A DNA stretch of 64,000 bases from Oricola nitratireducens. GTDB lineage: Bacteria > Pseudomonadota > Alphaproteobacteria > Rhizobiales > Rhizobiaceae. The notes under the pieces are model-generated. The model saw nothing but the letters and a program-made list of their open reading frames with translations, searched no databases and was not told the DNA's origin. Shown piece by piece: positions 38,148 through 48,476 of this stretch. Location: positions 62,001 to 126,000 of the forward strand of contig NZ_JACZCS010000001.1 of NCBI RefSeq assembly GCF_014904745.1. Direction: 5' to 3'. The position numbers were made by a program, and so were the translations under genes. Position 1 is the stretch's first letter. Each line of letters begins with the position of its first letter.

Positions 38148-40148
38148 ATGTCTCTTTCCCTCGGCATCGACACCGGCGGCACCTATACGGACGCCGTCAT
38201 TCACGACGCGGCGCGCGGCGTTCTCGCCAAGGCGAAGGCGCTGACGACGCGGCATGACCTTTCGATCGGGCTCGGCGAAGCGATGGCGGCGGTAATCACC
38301 GCGGGTGGCATCAACGCGTCCGACATCGGCCTCGTCTCGATCTCGACGACGCTTGCGACCAACGCGCTGGTCGAGGGCCAGGGCGGACGCATCGCGCTGG
38401 TGATGATCGGTTTCGGCGAGACCGACCTCGACAAGGCCGGGCTGAAGGACGCGCTCGGCGGCGACCCGGTGATCTTCGTGCCGGGCGGCCACGACGCGCA
38501 TGGCCGGGCGGCACTGCTCGACCTGTCGGCGCTCGAAGCGGTTCTCGACGATCTCGCCACCCAGGTCTCGGCCTTCGCCATCGCCGGCTATTTCGCCGTG
38601 CGCAATCCGGAGCACGAAATCGCGGCGCGCGACCTGATCCGGGCGGCTACCCACCTGCCGGTGACGGCGAGCCACGAGCTTTCGGCCAAGCTTGACGGAC
38701 CGCGCCGGGCGCTGACGACGGTGCTCAATGCGCGGCTGATCTCGATGATCGACCGGCTGATCGACGCGGCGGACAACCGGATGGCGGCGAGCGGCATCGA
38801 CGCACCGCTGATGGTGGTGCGCGGCGACGGATCGCTCGTCTCGGCGGCGTTCGCGCGGCAGCGGCCGATCGAAACGATCCTGTCAGGGCCGGCGGCGAGC
38901 CTCGTCGGCGCGCGGCATCTGGCCGATATCGACGACGCGATCGTGTCCGACATCGGCGGAACGACGACCGATATCGCGATCCTCGACAACGGTCAGCCAC
39001 GCATCGACCCGCAAGGCGCCACCGTCGGTGGTTACCGGACCATGGTCGACGCCGTGGCGATGCGGACCTTCGGGCTCGGCGGCGACAGCGAAGTGGCGAT
39101 CGAGGACGGGGCGCTGAGGCCGGCGATCCGGCTCGGGCCGCGTCGACTGGTGCCGCTGTCGCTGCTGGCGCATCTGCACGGCGAAACCGTCATCCGCGAT
39201 CTCGACCGGCAGCAGCGCGCGACGATCCCGGTGCGCAACGAGGGCCGGTTCGCGCTGCGCGCCGGCGTGCCGGACCGGCTTGCTGCCGGCCTGACACGCT
39301 CGGAGAACGATCTCTTCAGCCGGCTAACGGATATGCCGCAACCGCTCGACAAGCTGCTGTCGGCGAATTCGGAACTGGCGACGCTGAGCCGTCTGGCCGC
39401 GCGCGGCCTGGTACTGGTCTCGGGCTTCACGCCATCGGACGCGCAGCATGTGCTCGGGCGTTTCACGCATTGGGACCGCCAGGCGGCGGCGCTCGGCGCG
39501 GCGCTGTTCGCGCGCAAGAAGGATGGCTACGGCAATCCGCTGGCGGGCGACGCCGAGACGATCAGCGCGCGCGTCGTCGACCGGCTGATCCGGCTGTCGG
39601 CGGAAAGGGTGCTGGAAACGGCCTTCGCCGAGGACGGGCTCGACGGCGCCGCGGTGGCGGCATCGGTGCTGGCGCAACGCGCGCTCGACCGGACCGCCGG
39701 CATCGCGCGGCTGGCGCTGTTCCTCGACCGGCCGGTGATCGGGCTCGGCGCGGGCGCGGCGGCCTATTATCCGGGCGCAGGCGACGTCCTGGGGGCGCAG
39801 GCGATCATCCCCGACCATGCCGACGTCGCCAATGCGGTCGGGGCGGTGGTCGGCCAGGTCCGCATCGTGGTAACGGCGGAGATCGTCCAGCCTGTCGAGG
39901 GCCGGTTCGAAATCGCGGGGCTCGCGGATGCCGGCCACCTCGCCTTCGCGGACGCGGACGCCGCTATGGAAACCGCCGAGGCGCTCTGCCGCACGGCCGC
40001 CGAAAGGCGCGCCAACGAGGCGGGCGCGGCCGAGGCGACGGTTTCGGCCACGCGCGACCTGAAGACGGCCATGGTGGAGGGCCGCGAGTTTTTCGTCTCC
40101 GCGACGGTAACGGCGATCGCCGGCGGACGGCCGGCGACGACGTCCTGA
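38148..40148 (+). CDS. hydantoinase/oxoprolinase family protein (HyuA-like)
   Basis: This 666-residue protein has the N-terminal nucleotide-binding motif LGIDTGGTYTDAVIHD and the internal phosphate loop VSDIGGTTTDIAIL, as in the ATP-dependent A subunits of hydantoinases, oxoprolinases and acetone carboxylases. The partner B subunit (HyuB) is not in the neighbourhood, so it is either a solo member or has a distant partner. An ATP-dependent hydrolase of a cyclic amide is the family activity, not proven here. Confidence 0.87.
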   Translation: MSLSLGIDTGGTYTDAVIHDAARGVLAKAKALTTRHDLSIGLGEAMAAVITAGGINASDIGLVSISTTLATNALVEGQGGRIALVMIGFGETDLDKAGLKDALGGDPVIFVPGGHDAHGRAALLDLSALEAVLDDLATQVSAFAIAGYFAVRNPEHEIAARDLIRAATHLPVTASHELSAKLDGPRRALTTVLNARLISMIDRLIDAADNRMAASGIDAPLMVVRGDGSLVSAAFARQRPIETILSGPAASLVGARHLADIDDAIVSDIGGTTTDIAILDNGQPRIDPQGATVGGYRTMVDAVAMRTFGLGGDSEVAIEDGALRPAIRLGPRRLVPLSLLAHLHGETVIRDLDRQQRATIPVRNEGRFALRAGVPDRLAAGLTRSENDLFSRLTDMPQPLDKLLSANSELATLSRLAARGLVLVSGFTPSDAQHVLGRFTHWDRQAAALGAALFARKKDGYGNPLAGDAETISARVVDRLIRLSAERVLETAFAEDGLDGAAVAASVLAQRALDRTAGIARLALFLDRPVIGLGAGAAAYYPGAGDVLGAQAIIPDHADVANAVGAVVGQVRIVVTAEIVQPVEGRFEIAGLADAGHLAFADADAAMETAEALCRTAAERRANEAGAAEATVSATRDLKTAMVEGREFFVSATVTAIAGGRPATTS

Positions 40149-40188
40149 CCGGCGGACGCCCGACCGGTCCGCGGCGATGCCATCATGA

Positions 40189-40203
40189 TTAACCAATGCT
40201 TAA
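40189..40203. promoter_or_regulatory. CtrA box upstream of the RTX gene
   Basis: TTAACCAATGCTTAA is a perfect TTAA-N7-TTAA site ending 47 bases before the RTX gene. CtrA is the cell-cycle and motility regulator of alphaproteobacteria; the position is compatible with direct promoter control. Confidence 0.6.
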
Positions 40204-40250
40204 TGCGGCGCCTCTAAATTTCCCTTCGGGCAATTGCGGGGACGGCGCCG

Positions 40251-41225
40251 ATGCACATCAATTCCTTCCACATGCGCGCGACGGCGTCGGGCGATATCGC
40301 ACGGCTGTTCGGATCGAGTAACAACGATGCGTCGAAATCCGACGAGATGTCCAAGTCGCACGGTCATCGCCATGGCATGCCCGACCGGGCGGGGTCGTCG
40401 CGGGCGATGCGCGAGGCGGTCAATACCATCTTCGACGTGCTGACGAGCCAGAATCCGAACGGCATGACCGCGGTGACGGCGACGCGCGGTGACCATACGT
40501 TTACCGCCGTCAAGGGATCCGGCGGCGCCGATACGATCAGCTATGCCAATTCGGACACGTCGCGCGTGGTGTCGGCCTATATCGATGCCGGCGGCGGTGA
40601 CGACGTCATCTCGTTTGCGTCCACGTCCGAGGGCTCAAACCGGATATATGGCGGCGACGGCAACGATGCGATCGGCGCCGCGGCGCCTCGCATCCGGACC
40701 GTGGACGGCGGAGCCGGAAATGACGTCATCTCGGTGGCGGGTGAACGGATCGGCTCCGTGCGTGGCGGGTCGGGCGACGACACGATCGCGGTCGCCGGGA
40801 AAAGCGTTTCGCGGGTGTCGGGCGGCGACGGCAATGACATGATTTCCGTGACCGGCAGCCGTGTCGGCCGGATTTATGGCGGTGACGGAGACGACACGAT
40901 CGCCGTGACGGCCGACCGCGCCGGATGGATTTCCGGCGGTGCCGGCAACGACAATATCAACCTGAACGGCGAAGGCCTCGTGGCATTCAAGGCCGGCGAC
41001 GGCCAGGATATGGTGACGATCGCGGACCGGACGGAGTTCGCGATCTTCGGCGAAAGCTGGGGCGACGACGTCATGACGCTCGACAAAGCCAACTTCACCT
41101 TCGAGAACGGCGCGCTGACCGTCAGTTTCGACGGCAGGGACGAGACGATCACTATCCTGTCGGGCGGCGGCGACATGAAGCTGGAAATGACCAGCGACCG
41201 CACCTTCGTCGTTACGCCGGGCTGA
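40251..41225 (+). CDS. RTX-type calcium-binding repeat protein
   Basis: This 324-residue acidic protein has GGxGxD calcium motifs spaced about every 19 residues: GGDGND, GGAGND, GGSGDD, GGDGND, GGDGDD and GGAGND between about residues 135 and 235. In ordinary RTX proteins they repeat every 9. There is no N-terminal signal peptide, which fits type I secretion through a C-terminal signal (last 60 residues are strand-rich), but no type I exporter is in the window. It lies behind a CtrA box. A role in adhesion or surface structure is possible. Confidence 0.75.
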   Translation: MHINSFHMRATASGDIARLFGSSNNDASKSDEMSKSHGHRHGMPDRAGSSRAMREAVNTIFDVLTSQNPNGMTAVTATRGDHTFTAVKGSGGADTISYANSDTSRVVSAYIDAGGGDDVISFASTSEGSNRIYGGDGNDAIGAAAPRIRTVDGGAGNDVISVAGERIGSVRGGSGDDTIAVAGKSVSRVSGGDGNDMISVTGSRVGRIYGGDGDDTIAVTADRAGWISGGAGNDNINLNGEGLVAFKAGDGQDMVTIADRTEFAIFGESWGDDVMTLDKANFTFENGALTVSFDGRDETITILSGGGDMKLEMTSDRTFVVTPG

Positions 41226-41400
41226 CGCCTCTCTCGGTTGCGCGCGCCATGGCCGGGCGCGTCGTAGAATGGCTGACTCTCGGGCATAAAACACCGGTCA
41301 TTATTTCCCTTTTGGAAAAGATCCTTGTCACTTTGTCCAAGTTGACTCGCCAAGACCGTCCATGCTTTGCCGCAGGCATTGAAAAAGCGGAGAGAACGGC

Positions 41401-43557
41401 ATGGCCGAGACGGTTACGATTGACGGTTTGACGATCGACAAGGGTCTTTACGATTTCATCACCGACGAGGCGATGCCCGGCACGGGCGTCAAGGCGAAAG
41501 ACTTCTGGCCGGCGTTTGCGGCAATCGTGCACGATCTGGCGCCGAAGAACCGCGAACTGCTGGCGAAACGCGATGACCTGCAGGCCAAGCTCGACGCCTG
41601 GTACCGCGACCATCGCGAAGACGGTTACGAGATGCCGGAATACAAGGCGTTTCTGGAAGAGATCGGCTATCTCGTCCCCGAGGGCGACGCCTTCGCGGTG
41701 ACGACCGAAAACGTCGATCCGGAAATCGCCGATGTCGCCGGGCCGCAGCTCGTCGTGCCGATCATGAATGCGCGCTTCGCGCTGAACGCGGCGAACGCCC
41801 GCTGGGGCTCGCTCTACGATGCGCTCTACGGCACCGACGCGCTGGGCGACCTGCCGCAAGGCAAAGGTTACGACCCGGAACGCGGCGGCCGCGTCATCGC
41901 TTGGGCGAAAGCGTTTCTCGACGAAGCCGTGCCGCTTGCCGATGGTTCCTGGGCCGACGTGACGGAAATCCAGGTGGGCGAAAGCCTCGTAATGAATACA
42001 GCCGGCGGTGAGACGGCGCTTCTCCAGCCCGGGAAATATGCCGGACATGCCGAGAATGGCGATTGGAAGCACATTCTGCTGAAGAACAACGGCCTCCTGA
42101 TCGAAATCCTGATCAACCGGGACCACGAAATCGGGAAAACCGATCCCGCCGGTATCGCCACCGTCAATCTCGAAGCGGCCCTGACGGCGATCATGGATTG
42201 CGAGGACTCTGTCGCCGCGGTCGACGCAGAGGACAAGACGCTGGTCTATCGCAACTGGCTCGGCCTGATGAAGGGCGATCTCGAAGAGACGTTCGAGAAG
42301 GGCGGCAAGACTGTCACGCGCAAGATGTATGACGACTTCGTCTACACGGCGCCGGACGGAACGCCCTTCCCCGTCAGATGCCGTTCGCTGATGCTGATCC
42401 GTAATGTCGGTCACCTGATGACCAATCCGGCGGTCGTCGACCGTGACGGCAACGAGGTGCCGGAAGGCATCATGGACGCGATGATGACGGCGCTGATCGC
42501 GCTGCACGATATCGGGCCGAAGGGGCGCAAGGCCAACTCGACGAAAGGCTCGATGTATGTCGTCAAGCCGAAGATGCACGGGCCGGAGGAAGTGGGCTTC
42601 GCCGTCGAACTGTTCTCCCGCGTCGAGGACGCGCTCGGCATGGCGCGCAACGCCATCAAGATGGGCATCATGGACGAGGAACGCCGCACCACGGTCAATC
42701 TCAAGGAATGCATCCGCGCCGCGAAGGAGCGGGTCGTCTTCATCAATACCGGCTTCCTCGACCGCACCGGCGACGAGATCCACACCTCGATGGAACTCGG
42801 GCCGATGATCCGCAAGGGCGACATGAAGCAGGCCGCATGGATCCATGCCTACGAGAACTGGAACGTCGATATCGGGCTCGAATGCGGCCTTTCCGGCCAT
42901 GCCCAGATCGGCAAGGGCATGTGGGCGATGCCCGACCTGATGCACGACATGCTGGAACAGAAGATCGGCCATCCGAAGGCCGGCGCCAACACGGCATGGG
43001 TGCCCTCGCCGACGGCGGCGACGCTGCACGCGACGCACTACCACCAGGTTGATGTCAAGGCCGTGCAGGAGACGCTGAAGTCGCGCGGGCGTGCCAAGCT
43101 CGACGACATCCTGTCGGTGCCGGTCGCGCGTCGTCCGAACTGGACTCCGGAAGACATCCAGCGCGAGCTGGACAACAACGCCCAGGGCATTCTCGGCTAC
43201 GTGGTGCGCTGGGTCGACCAGGGCGTCGGCTGCTCCAAGGTGCCGGACATCAATGACGTTGCGCTGATGGAAGACCGCGCGACGCTGCGCATCTCCTCGC
43301 AGCACATGGCGAACTGGCTGCATCACGGCATCGTCGCCGAGCACGAGATCGTCGAGACGATGCAGCGCATGGCCAAGGTCGTCGACCGCCAGAACGAGGG
43401 CGACCCGGCCTACCGGCCGATGGCGCCCGACTACGACAAGTCGATCGCCTTCCAGGCGGCGCTCGATCTGGTGCTGAAGGGCCGCGAACAGCCGTCCGGC
43501 TATACCGAGCCGATCCTGCACAAGCGGCGCCTCGAACTGAAGGCGAGCGAAGCGTAA
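41401..43557 (+). CDS. glcB: malate synthase G
   Basis: This 718-residue monomeric enzyme condenses glyoxylate and acetyl-CoA to malate. It has the full G-isoform length. Signature parts are [29 protein letters not shown], the Mg-binding segment [15 protein letters not shown], and [16 protein letters not shown]; the acetyl-CoA-side C-terminal helical region is complete. GAGAGAACGGC precedes the start. No isocitrate lyase is in the window, so it may serve glycolate/glyoxylate use as well as the glyoxylate bypass. A perfect terminator follows. Confidence 0.97.
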   Translation: MAETVTIDGLTIDKGLYDFITDEAMPGTGVKAKDFWPAFAAIVHDLAPKNRELLAKRDDLQAKLDAWYRDHREDGYEMPEYKAFLEEIGYLVPEGDAFAVTTENVDPEIADVAGPQLVVPIMNARFALNAANARWGSLYDALYGTDALGDLPQGKGYDPERGGRVIAWAKAFLDEAVPLADGSWADVTEIQVGESLVMNTAGGETALLQPGKYAGHAENGDWKHILLKNNGLLIEILINRDHEIGKTDPAGIATVNLEAALTAIMDCEDSVAAVDAEDKTLVYRNWLGLMKGDLEETFEKGGKTVTRKMYDDFVYTAPDGTPFPVRCRSLMLIRNVGHLMTNPAVVDRDGNEVPEGIMDAMMTALIALHDIGPKGRKANSTKGSMYVVKPKMHGPEEVGFAVELFSRVEDALGMARNAIKMGIMDEERRTTVNLKECIRAAKERVVFINTGFLDRTGDEIHTSMELGPMIRKGDMKQAAWIHAYENWNVDIGLECGLSGHAQIGKGMWAMPDLMHDMLEQKIGHPKAGANTAWVPSPTAATLHATHYHQVDVKAVQETLKSRGRAKLDDILSVPVARRPNWTPEDIQRELDNNAQGILGYVVRWVDQGVGCSKVPDINDVALMEDRATLRISSQHMANWLHHGIVAEHEIVETMQRMAKVVDRQNEGDPAYRPMAPDYDKSIAFQAALDLVLKGREQPSGYTEPILHKRRLELKASEA

Positions 43558-43560
43558 CAA

Positions 43561-43586
43561 AAAAGCGGGCCTTTCGGCCCGCTTTT
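43561..43586. terminator. bidirectional Rho-independent terminator
   Basis: AAAAGCGGGCC (43561-43571), loop TTTC, GGCCCGCTTTT (43576-43586) form a perfect 11-bp stem with T-runs on both strands between glcB and the convergent DsrE-like gene. Confidence 0.95.
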
Positions 43587-43604
43587 CGTTTCAGGCGATG
43601 CCGT

Positions 43605-44039
43605 TCACGGCCTCACATAGGAATAGCCTTCCGACTGCAGTTCCATCAGGCGGACGACGCCGGACGGGACGACATTGGCTTCCGACAGAAGCGCGATTTC
43701 GTGGCCGGCCTTCTCGGTCATCTTCTTGAGCGTGTTGCCGCAGGCCGAGAAATGCATCTCGGGATTTTCCAGCGCCATGGCGGAAATGCGGTCCTTCACC
43801 GGGCTCTTGGCGAAATACATGTTGAGGCCGGGCCCGTAGGCAACGATCTCGATGTCGACCGCCTCGCCCTTGGCGGCGTAAAAGGCCTTGACGTTGGCGG
43901 CGTTGTTGAGCGCCAGGTTCATCACCGCCGGGTCGTTCTGGTCGACATGGATGGCGAGCCTGTGGGGATCGGCGGCGAACGCCCCGGTCACGGACAGAAA
44001 CAGCGCGGCCAGCGCCGCAATCGAAATGCGCAAATTCAT
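43605..44039 (-). CDS. periplasmic DsrE/DsrF-like protein
   Basis: This 144-residue protein has a signal peptide (ISIAALAALFLSVTGAFAA). The mature part HRLAIHVDQNDPAVMNLALNNAANVKAFY...VDIEIVAYGPGLNMY matches the DsrE-like fold. A single cysteine (FSACGNTLKKM) sits where sulfur-carrier members hold their reactive cysteine. GTGGAGGAGACC precedes ATG 44039. A sulfur-relay role is possible but unproven in a periplasmic form. Confidence 0.78.
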   Translation of the reverse strand: MNLRISIAALAALFLSVTGAFAADPHRLAIHVDQNDPAVMNLALNNAANVKAFYAAKGEAVDIEIVAYGPGLNMYFAKSPVKDRISAMALENPEMHFSACGNTLKKMTEKAGHEIALLSEANVVPSGVVRLMELQSEGYSYVRP

Positions 44040-44287
44040 GATGGTCTCCTCCACTTTGCGACAATCGCACATGCAAACATGCGCTTTCATCTATGTGAAG
44101 GCAAGCGGCCGGTTGCGCGCCGGCATCTGCGGACGAACCAGCGGCGTTCGCGATAGCGCGGGGCATCGCCCGCTTGCATGACGGCGCAAGGGCGGTAGAA
44201 ATGGGCGCTGCCGCCGCGCAATCGATCCGCGAGGGCGCCGTCCATCTGCGACTGCGGGCCGACCGCGGTCCAACCGAAAGACCCGGA

Positions 44288-45226
44288 ATGTATCTGTGCT
44301 GCGGCGATAGCCTTTTCGACATGTTCTCGAGCCCGTCCACCGATCCGCACGGGATCGTCCTTGACGGGCATGTGGGCGGATCGCCGCTGAACGTCGCGCT
44401 GGGGCTGGCGCGCATGGGCAACCATTCGCGCTTCTTCACCCGCATCTCGACCGACATGTTCGGCCGGCGCATCGCCGCCTTCATGGCCGATAACGACATC
44501 GATGCCGGGCCCTGCGTGACGACAGAGCAGAACACGACACTCGCCATGATCGGACTGAAAGAGGACAACAGCGCCGATTACGTCTTCTATACCGACGGGA
44601 CGGCCGATTGCTCGGTGACGGTCGGCGACCTTCCCGCCACTCTCGACGCGTCGGTGCGGGTGATCCATTTCGGCTCCTATTCGACCGTGATGGAGCCGAC
44701 GGCCACGGCGCTCGCGACGCTGGCGGCGCGCGAGGGAAAGAGCCGCTTCGTTTCCTACGACCCGAACCTGCGCACCATGGTCGAGCCGGATATCGACCTC
44801 TGGCGCGAACGGGTGAAGACGATGTCCGAGGCGGCAAGCTTCATGAAGGCGAGCGACGAGGATGTCGCGCAGCTCTATCCCGGCAAGACGCCGGAAGCGT
44901 TCGCCGCCGAGGCCATCGCGCGCGGCGTCGAACTGGTCTGCGTGACGCTCGGACAGGACGGCGCGTTCGCCTTTTCCGCCGACGGACGCGAGATACGCGT
45001 GCCGGGCCTTGCCGTCTCCGTCGCCGACACGGTCGGGGCGGGCGACACGTTCCAGGCCGCCTGCCTGCACTGGCTCGGCGCGCAAGGCCTGACGAAAAAG
45101 GGCGCGGCGCGCACAGCCGATCTCGCCGCGATGGCGAATTTCGCCGTCAAGGCGGCGGCGCTGACTTGCTCGCGGCGCGGCGCCGACCTGCCGACGCTTG
45201 CCGACATCGACGCGTTCAATCCGTGA
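44288..45226 (+). CDS. PfkB-family sugar kinase (fructokinase-like)
   Basis: This 312-residue ribokinase-fold enzyme has the N-terminal substrate segment VGGSPLNVALGLARMGNHSRFFTRI and the C-terminal ATP/anion-hole motif DTVGAGDTFQAAC with the catalytic Asp in GAGD. It starts at MYLCCGDSLFDMF. The upstream frame has no protein character. Sequence is closest in style to carbohydrate/fructokinases. It stands alone, divergent from the DsrE-like gene. Confidence 0.9.
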   Translation: MYLCCGDSLFDMFSSPSTDPHGIVLDGHVGGSPLNVALGLARMGNHSRFFTRISTDMFGRRIAAFMADNDIDAGPCVTTEQNTTLAMIGLKEDNSADYVFYTDGTADCSVTVGDLPATLDASVRVIHFGSYSTVMEPTATALATLAAREGKSRFVSYDPNLRTMVEPDIDLWRERVKTMSEAASFMKASDEDVAQLYPGKTPEAFAAEAIARGVELVCVTLGQDGAFAFSADGREIRVPGLAVSVADTVGAGDTFQAACLHWLGAQGLTKKGAARTADLAAMANFAVKAAALTCSRRGADLPTLADIDAFNP

Positions 45227-45293
45227 CGCGTCGATTGCATGCCATCGGCCGTTCGCATAGATACGGACACAACGAGAGCACAGTTCTGATTCC

Positions 45294-45983
45294 ATGTTGC
45301 TGTTCCACCATCCGATTTCCGCACCGTCCCGTTTCGTCCGGCTGTTGCTCGACGAGTATGGCGAGACGCCGGAACTGCAGGAGGAACACCCCTGGGCGCG
45401 GCGGCCGGAATTCATGCAGCTCAACCCGGCCGGAACGCTTCCCGTGCTGATCGGCGACGCCGGCGTGGCGATCGTCGGGGCCTTCGCGATCTCCGAATAT
45501 CTCGACGAAACGCGCGGCCCGATGATGCGCGACCGCCGGCTGATGCCGGGTTCGTCGCTGGAACGCGCCGAGGTGCGCCGCCTGATCGACTGGTTCCTGG
45601 CCAAGACGGAAGCCGACGTGACGCGGGCGCTGGCGCGCGAGCGGGTGTTCAAGCTGCAGATGTCACCCGCCGAAGGCGGCGGCGCGCCGGATTCGGCGGT
45701 GCTGCGCGCGGCGCGCAGCAATATACGCCAGCACATGCGTTATCTCGGCTGGCTGGCGCAGAGCCGCAACTGGCTTGCCGGCGACGCGTTCACCTGCGCC
45801 GATCTTGCCGCGGGCGCGGCAGTCAGCGTGCTCGACTATCTGGGCGAGATCGACTGGGCGTCCGAACCGGCGGCGCGCGAATGGTATTCCCGCGTCAAGT
45901 CGCGACCGTCCTTCCGCGGCCTGCTCACCGACCGGGTGCGGCGGCTGCCGCCGGCCTCGCATTACGCCGATCTCGATTTCTGA
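45294..45983 (+). CDS. glutathione S-transferase family protein
   Basis: This 229-residue protein has a thioredoxin-like N-terminal domain (LLFHHPISAPSRFVRLLLDEYGE, then NPAGTLPVLIGD with the cis-proline, then IVGAFAISEYLDE) and a helical C-terminal domain with WLAGDAFTCADLAAGAAVSVLDYLGEIDW. The catalytic residue is likely the Ser in SAPSRF. It precedes queG by 54 bases in the same direction. Substrate is unknown. Confidence 0.88.
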   Translation: MLLFHHPISAPSRFVRLLLDEYGETPELQEEHPWARRPEFMQLNPAGTLPVLIGDAGVAIVGAFAISEYLDETRGPMMRDRRLMPGSSLERAEVRRLIDWFLAKTEADVTRALARERVFKLQMSPAEGGGAPDSAVLRAARSNIRQHMRYLGWLAQSRNWLAGDAFTCADLAAGAAVSVLDYLGEIDWASEPAAREWYSRVKSRPSFRGLLTDRVRRLPPASHYADLDF

Positions 45984-46037
45984 TCCCGATGACCCGGGCA
46001 GTTGCCCCGCGCCCGCTCCGGCGGGCATGATCGCGCG

Positions 46038-47162
46038 ATGACGGCAAAGACAGCCAAAGACCGACTGATCGATGACCTCAAGGCCGAGGGTTTCACGGCC
46101 GTGGGGGTGACCCGCGCCGACGCGATTCCCGAGGCGCGGGACCGGCTGCACGCATTTCTCGCCGGGGGCTTGCACGGCACGATGGCCTGGATGGCGGAGA
46201 CGGAAGCACGGCGCGGCGATCCACTGGTGCTGTGGCCGGCGGCGAAATCGGTCGTCATGGTGGCGATGAATTACGGCCCGGAGGACGATCCGCTCGAGGC
46301 GCTGACACGGCGCGACCGGGTGACGATCTCGGCCTATGCGCGAAACCGCGACTACCACGACATCGTAAAGGGCAAGCTGAAACAGGCGGCAGGGCGCTTC
46401 GCGGTGAAGACGGGGGCGGACGTCAAGGTGTTCGTCGACACCGCGCCGGTGATGGAAAAGCCACTCGGCGAGGCGGCGGGGATCGGCTGGCAGGGCAAGC
46501 ACACCAATCTGGTGAGCCGCGACCTCGGCTCGTGGTTCTTCCTCGGCGCGATCTTCACCGACATGGACCTGCCCGCCGACGAACGGGAGAGCGACCATTG
46601 CGGCTCGTGCCGGAACTGCCTCGACATCTGTCCGACCGATGCCTTTCCGGCGCCCTACCGGCTCGATGCGCGGCGCTGCATCTCGTATCTGACGATCGAG
46701 CACGCGGGGCCGATCCCGGTCGAATTCCGAAAACCGATGGGCAACCGCATCTATGGCTGCGACGACTGCCTTGCCGTCTGTCCGTGGAACAAGTTCGCCG
46801 CCGTTGCGTCGGAAGCGAAGCTGAAAGCGCGCGAAGACCTGAAAAGCCCGGCGATCATCGAGCTTCTCGGCCTTGACGACACGGCGTTCCGCGCGAAATT
46901 CTCCGGCTCGCCGATCAAGCGGATCGGGCGCGACCGCTTCATCCGCAACGTGCTGATCGCGGCGGGCAACAGCGGCGACGAAACCGTGGCCGGCGCAGTC
47001 GAAGCGCATTTGCGCGATCCCGACGCGACGGTGCGCGGTGCGGCGGTGTGGGCGCTCGGCGAACTGACGGACGAGAACCGTTTCGCCGCCGCCCGCGAGG
47101 CGCACCGGAAACAGGAAACGGCCGAAACCGTGATCGGGGAATGGGACAGGATGTCAGGATGA
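46038..47162 (+). CDS. queG: epoxyqueuosine reductase
   Basis: This 374-residue cobalamin- and iron-sulfur-dependent enzyme reduces epoxyqueuosine to queuosine in tRNA. Two 4Fe-4S motifs are visible: CGSCRNCLDICP and CDDCLAVCPWNKF. The N-terminal catalytic region contains KVFVDTAPVMEKPLGEAAGIGWQGKHTNLVSRDLGSWFFLG. A HEAT-like tail follows (RDPDATVRGAAVWALGEL). Its stop overlaps the next gene by 4 bases. All cluster cysteines are present. Confidence 0.95.
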   Translation: MTAKTAKDRLIDDLKAEGFTAVGVTRADAIPEARDRLHAFLAGGLHGTMAWMAETEARRGDPLVLWPAAKSVVMVAMNYGPEDDPLEALTRRDRVTISAYARNRDYHDIVKGKLKQAAGRFAVKTGADVKVFVDTAPVMEKPLGEAAGIGWQGKHTNLVSRDLGSWFFLGAIFTDMDLPADERESDHCGSCRNCLDICPTDAFPAPYRLDARRCISYLTIEHAGPIPVEFRKPMGNRIYGCDDCLAVCPWNKFAAVASEAKLKAREDLKSPAIIELLGLDDTAFRAKFSGSPIKRIGRDRFIRNVLIAAGNSGDETVAGAVEAHLRDPDATVRGAAVWALGELTDENRFAAAREAHRKQETAETVIGEWDRMSG

Positions 47163-48040
47163 CCGGCACCGTAAAGAGCTTTTTCATCTTCGGCGCCGGC
47201 TATTCCGGCCGCGCCTTCGGACGGCTAATGGCGGCGCAGGGCATCCCGGTCGCTGGCACGACGCGGTCACCGGACAAGGCGGAGGCCCTACGCGCTGAGG
47301 GGATCGCGCCACATCTCTTCGACGCGACGGGCGTTTCGCCCGACCTCCTTGCCGCGCTCGCCGCGACGACGCATCTCATCGTCTCGATCGCGCCGGACGA
47401 AAACGGCGACCCGGTGCTCAACGCGCTGCGCGGCGTACTCGAAGCGCTGCCGCTGCTGGAATGGACCGGCTATCTCTCAACCGTCGGCGTCTACGGCGAT
47501 CATGACGGCGCCTGGGTGGACGAAGAGACCGAATGCCGGCCGGTGTCGCAGCGCTCGATCCAGCGCCTCGCCGCGGAGATGGCGTGGCAGGACTTCGCCG
47601 ACAGCGTCGGGAAACCGCTGGCGATCCTGCGGCTGTCGGGGATCTACGGGTCCGGCCGCAACGCTTTCGTCAACCTCGACAGGGGCATGGCGAAACGCCT
47701 GATCAAGCCCGGACAGGTGTTCAATCGTATTCATGTCGAGGATATCGCGCGGGCGCTGGAATTTCTGTCCGGGCGCCATGCAGAAGGCATCTACAATATC
47801 ACGGACAACGAGCCCGCACCGCCGCAGGATGTTGTCGAATATGCAGCCTCTTTAATGAAAATTGATCCGCCGGCGGCAATCGACTTCGAAACCGCCACAA
47901 TTTCGCCCATGGCCCGCTCCTTTTACGGAGAAAACAAGCGCGTCTCGAACGCAAAGGTCAGAAAGGCCGGCTTCGAATTCCGTCATGGCGATTACAGGAA
48001 GGCCCTGGATCGCATGTGGGCGGAAGACAGCTGGCGATAG
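47159..48040 (+). CDS. NAD-dependent epimerase/reductase family protein (extended SDR)
   Basis: This 293-residue protein starts with the dinucleotide loop [17 protein letters not shown]. It then shows the family segments [21 protein letters not shown] and [17 protein letters not shown]. It resembles YeeZ-like NAD-binding proteins, where the classical YxxxK is not clear, so catalysis is uncertain. Its ATG overlaps the queG stop. Confidence 0.83.
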   Translation: MTGTVKSFFIFGAGYSGRAFGRLMAAQGIPVAGTTRSPDKAEALRAEGIAPHLFDATGVSPDLLAALAATTHLIVSIAPDENGDPVLNALRGVLEALPLLEWTGYLSTVGVYGDHDGAWVDEETECRPVSQRSIQRLAAEMAWQDFADSVGKPLAILRLSGIYGSGRNAFVNLDRGMAKRLIKPGQVFNRIHVEDIARALEFLSGRHAEGIYNITDNEPAPPQDVVEYAASLMKIDPPAAIDFETATISPMARSFYGENKRVSNAKVRKAGFEFRHGDYRKALDRMWAEDSWR

Positions 48041-48090
48041 AGCGGAACCCGTATCCATCGGAAACGGTCCGCCCAAACCGGGGTCAGAAA

Positions 48091-48450
48091 TTGAAATCGA
48101 GCATTACCGGCACGGCCCTCGTGGCCGCGACACTTTCTCTTTGCGCATGTTCAACGATCACACCCGCTTCCGCCCAGTGCGGCGGGGCCTCCTGGTATGC
48201 GCTGCATTCGCGCACCGCATCGGGAGAAATGATGAACCCGGCCCAGATGACGGCTGCGCATCGCAGCCTGCCCTTCGGCGCCAAGGTGAAGGTGACGAAT
48301 TCGCGTACCGGAAAATCTGTCATCGTGCGGATCAACGACCGCGGCCCGTTCGTGAGGGGCCGGATCATCGATCTGTCCAAGGCCGCGGCCGGCAAGATCG
48401 GCATGGTGCGGTCGGGCCACGCCCCGGTCTGCATCGCGGCGCTCGGCTAG
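48091..48450 (+). CDS. RlpA-like double-psi beta-barrel protein
   Basis: This protein of about 119 residues has a secretion signal with a possible lipobox ([12 protein letters not shown]) and an RlpA-type barrel: [60 protein letters not shown]. The NDRGP and DLS motifs are those of RlpA-type lytic transglycosylases, which act on glycan strands lacking stem peptides. It has no SPOR domain, so septal targeting is not evident. The start is uncertain: TTG 48091 fits the signal peptide; GTG 48016 would add 25 residues overlapping the epimerase gene. Confidence 0.78.
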   Translation: MKSSITGTALVAATLSLCACSTITPASAQCGGASWYALHSRTASGEMMNPAQMTAAHRSLPFGAKVKVTNSRTGKSVIVRINDRGPFVRGRIIDLSKAAAGKIGMVRSGHAPVCIAALG

Positions 48451-48476
48451 CGCCACAAACATCTCAAGGCCATAGT

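Noticed and set aside
41401..43557. Glyoxylate bypass operon
   Set aside because: Only malate synthase G is present; no isocitrate lyase or glycolate oxidase genes lie in the window.
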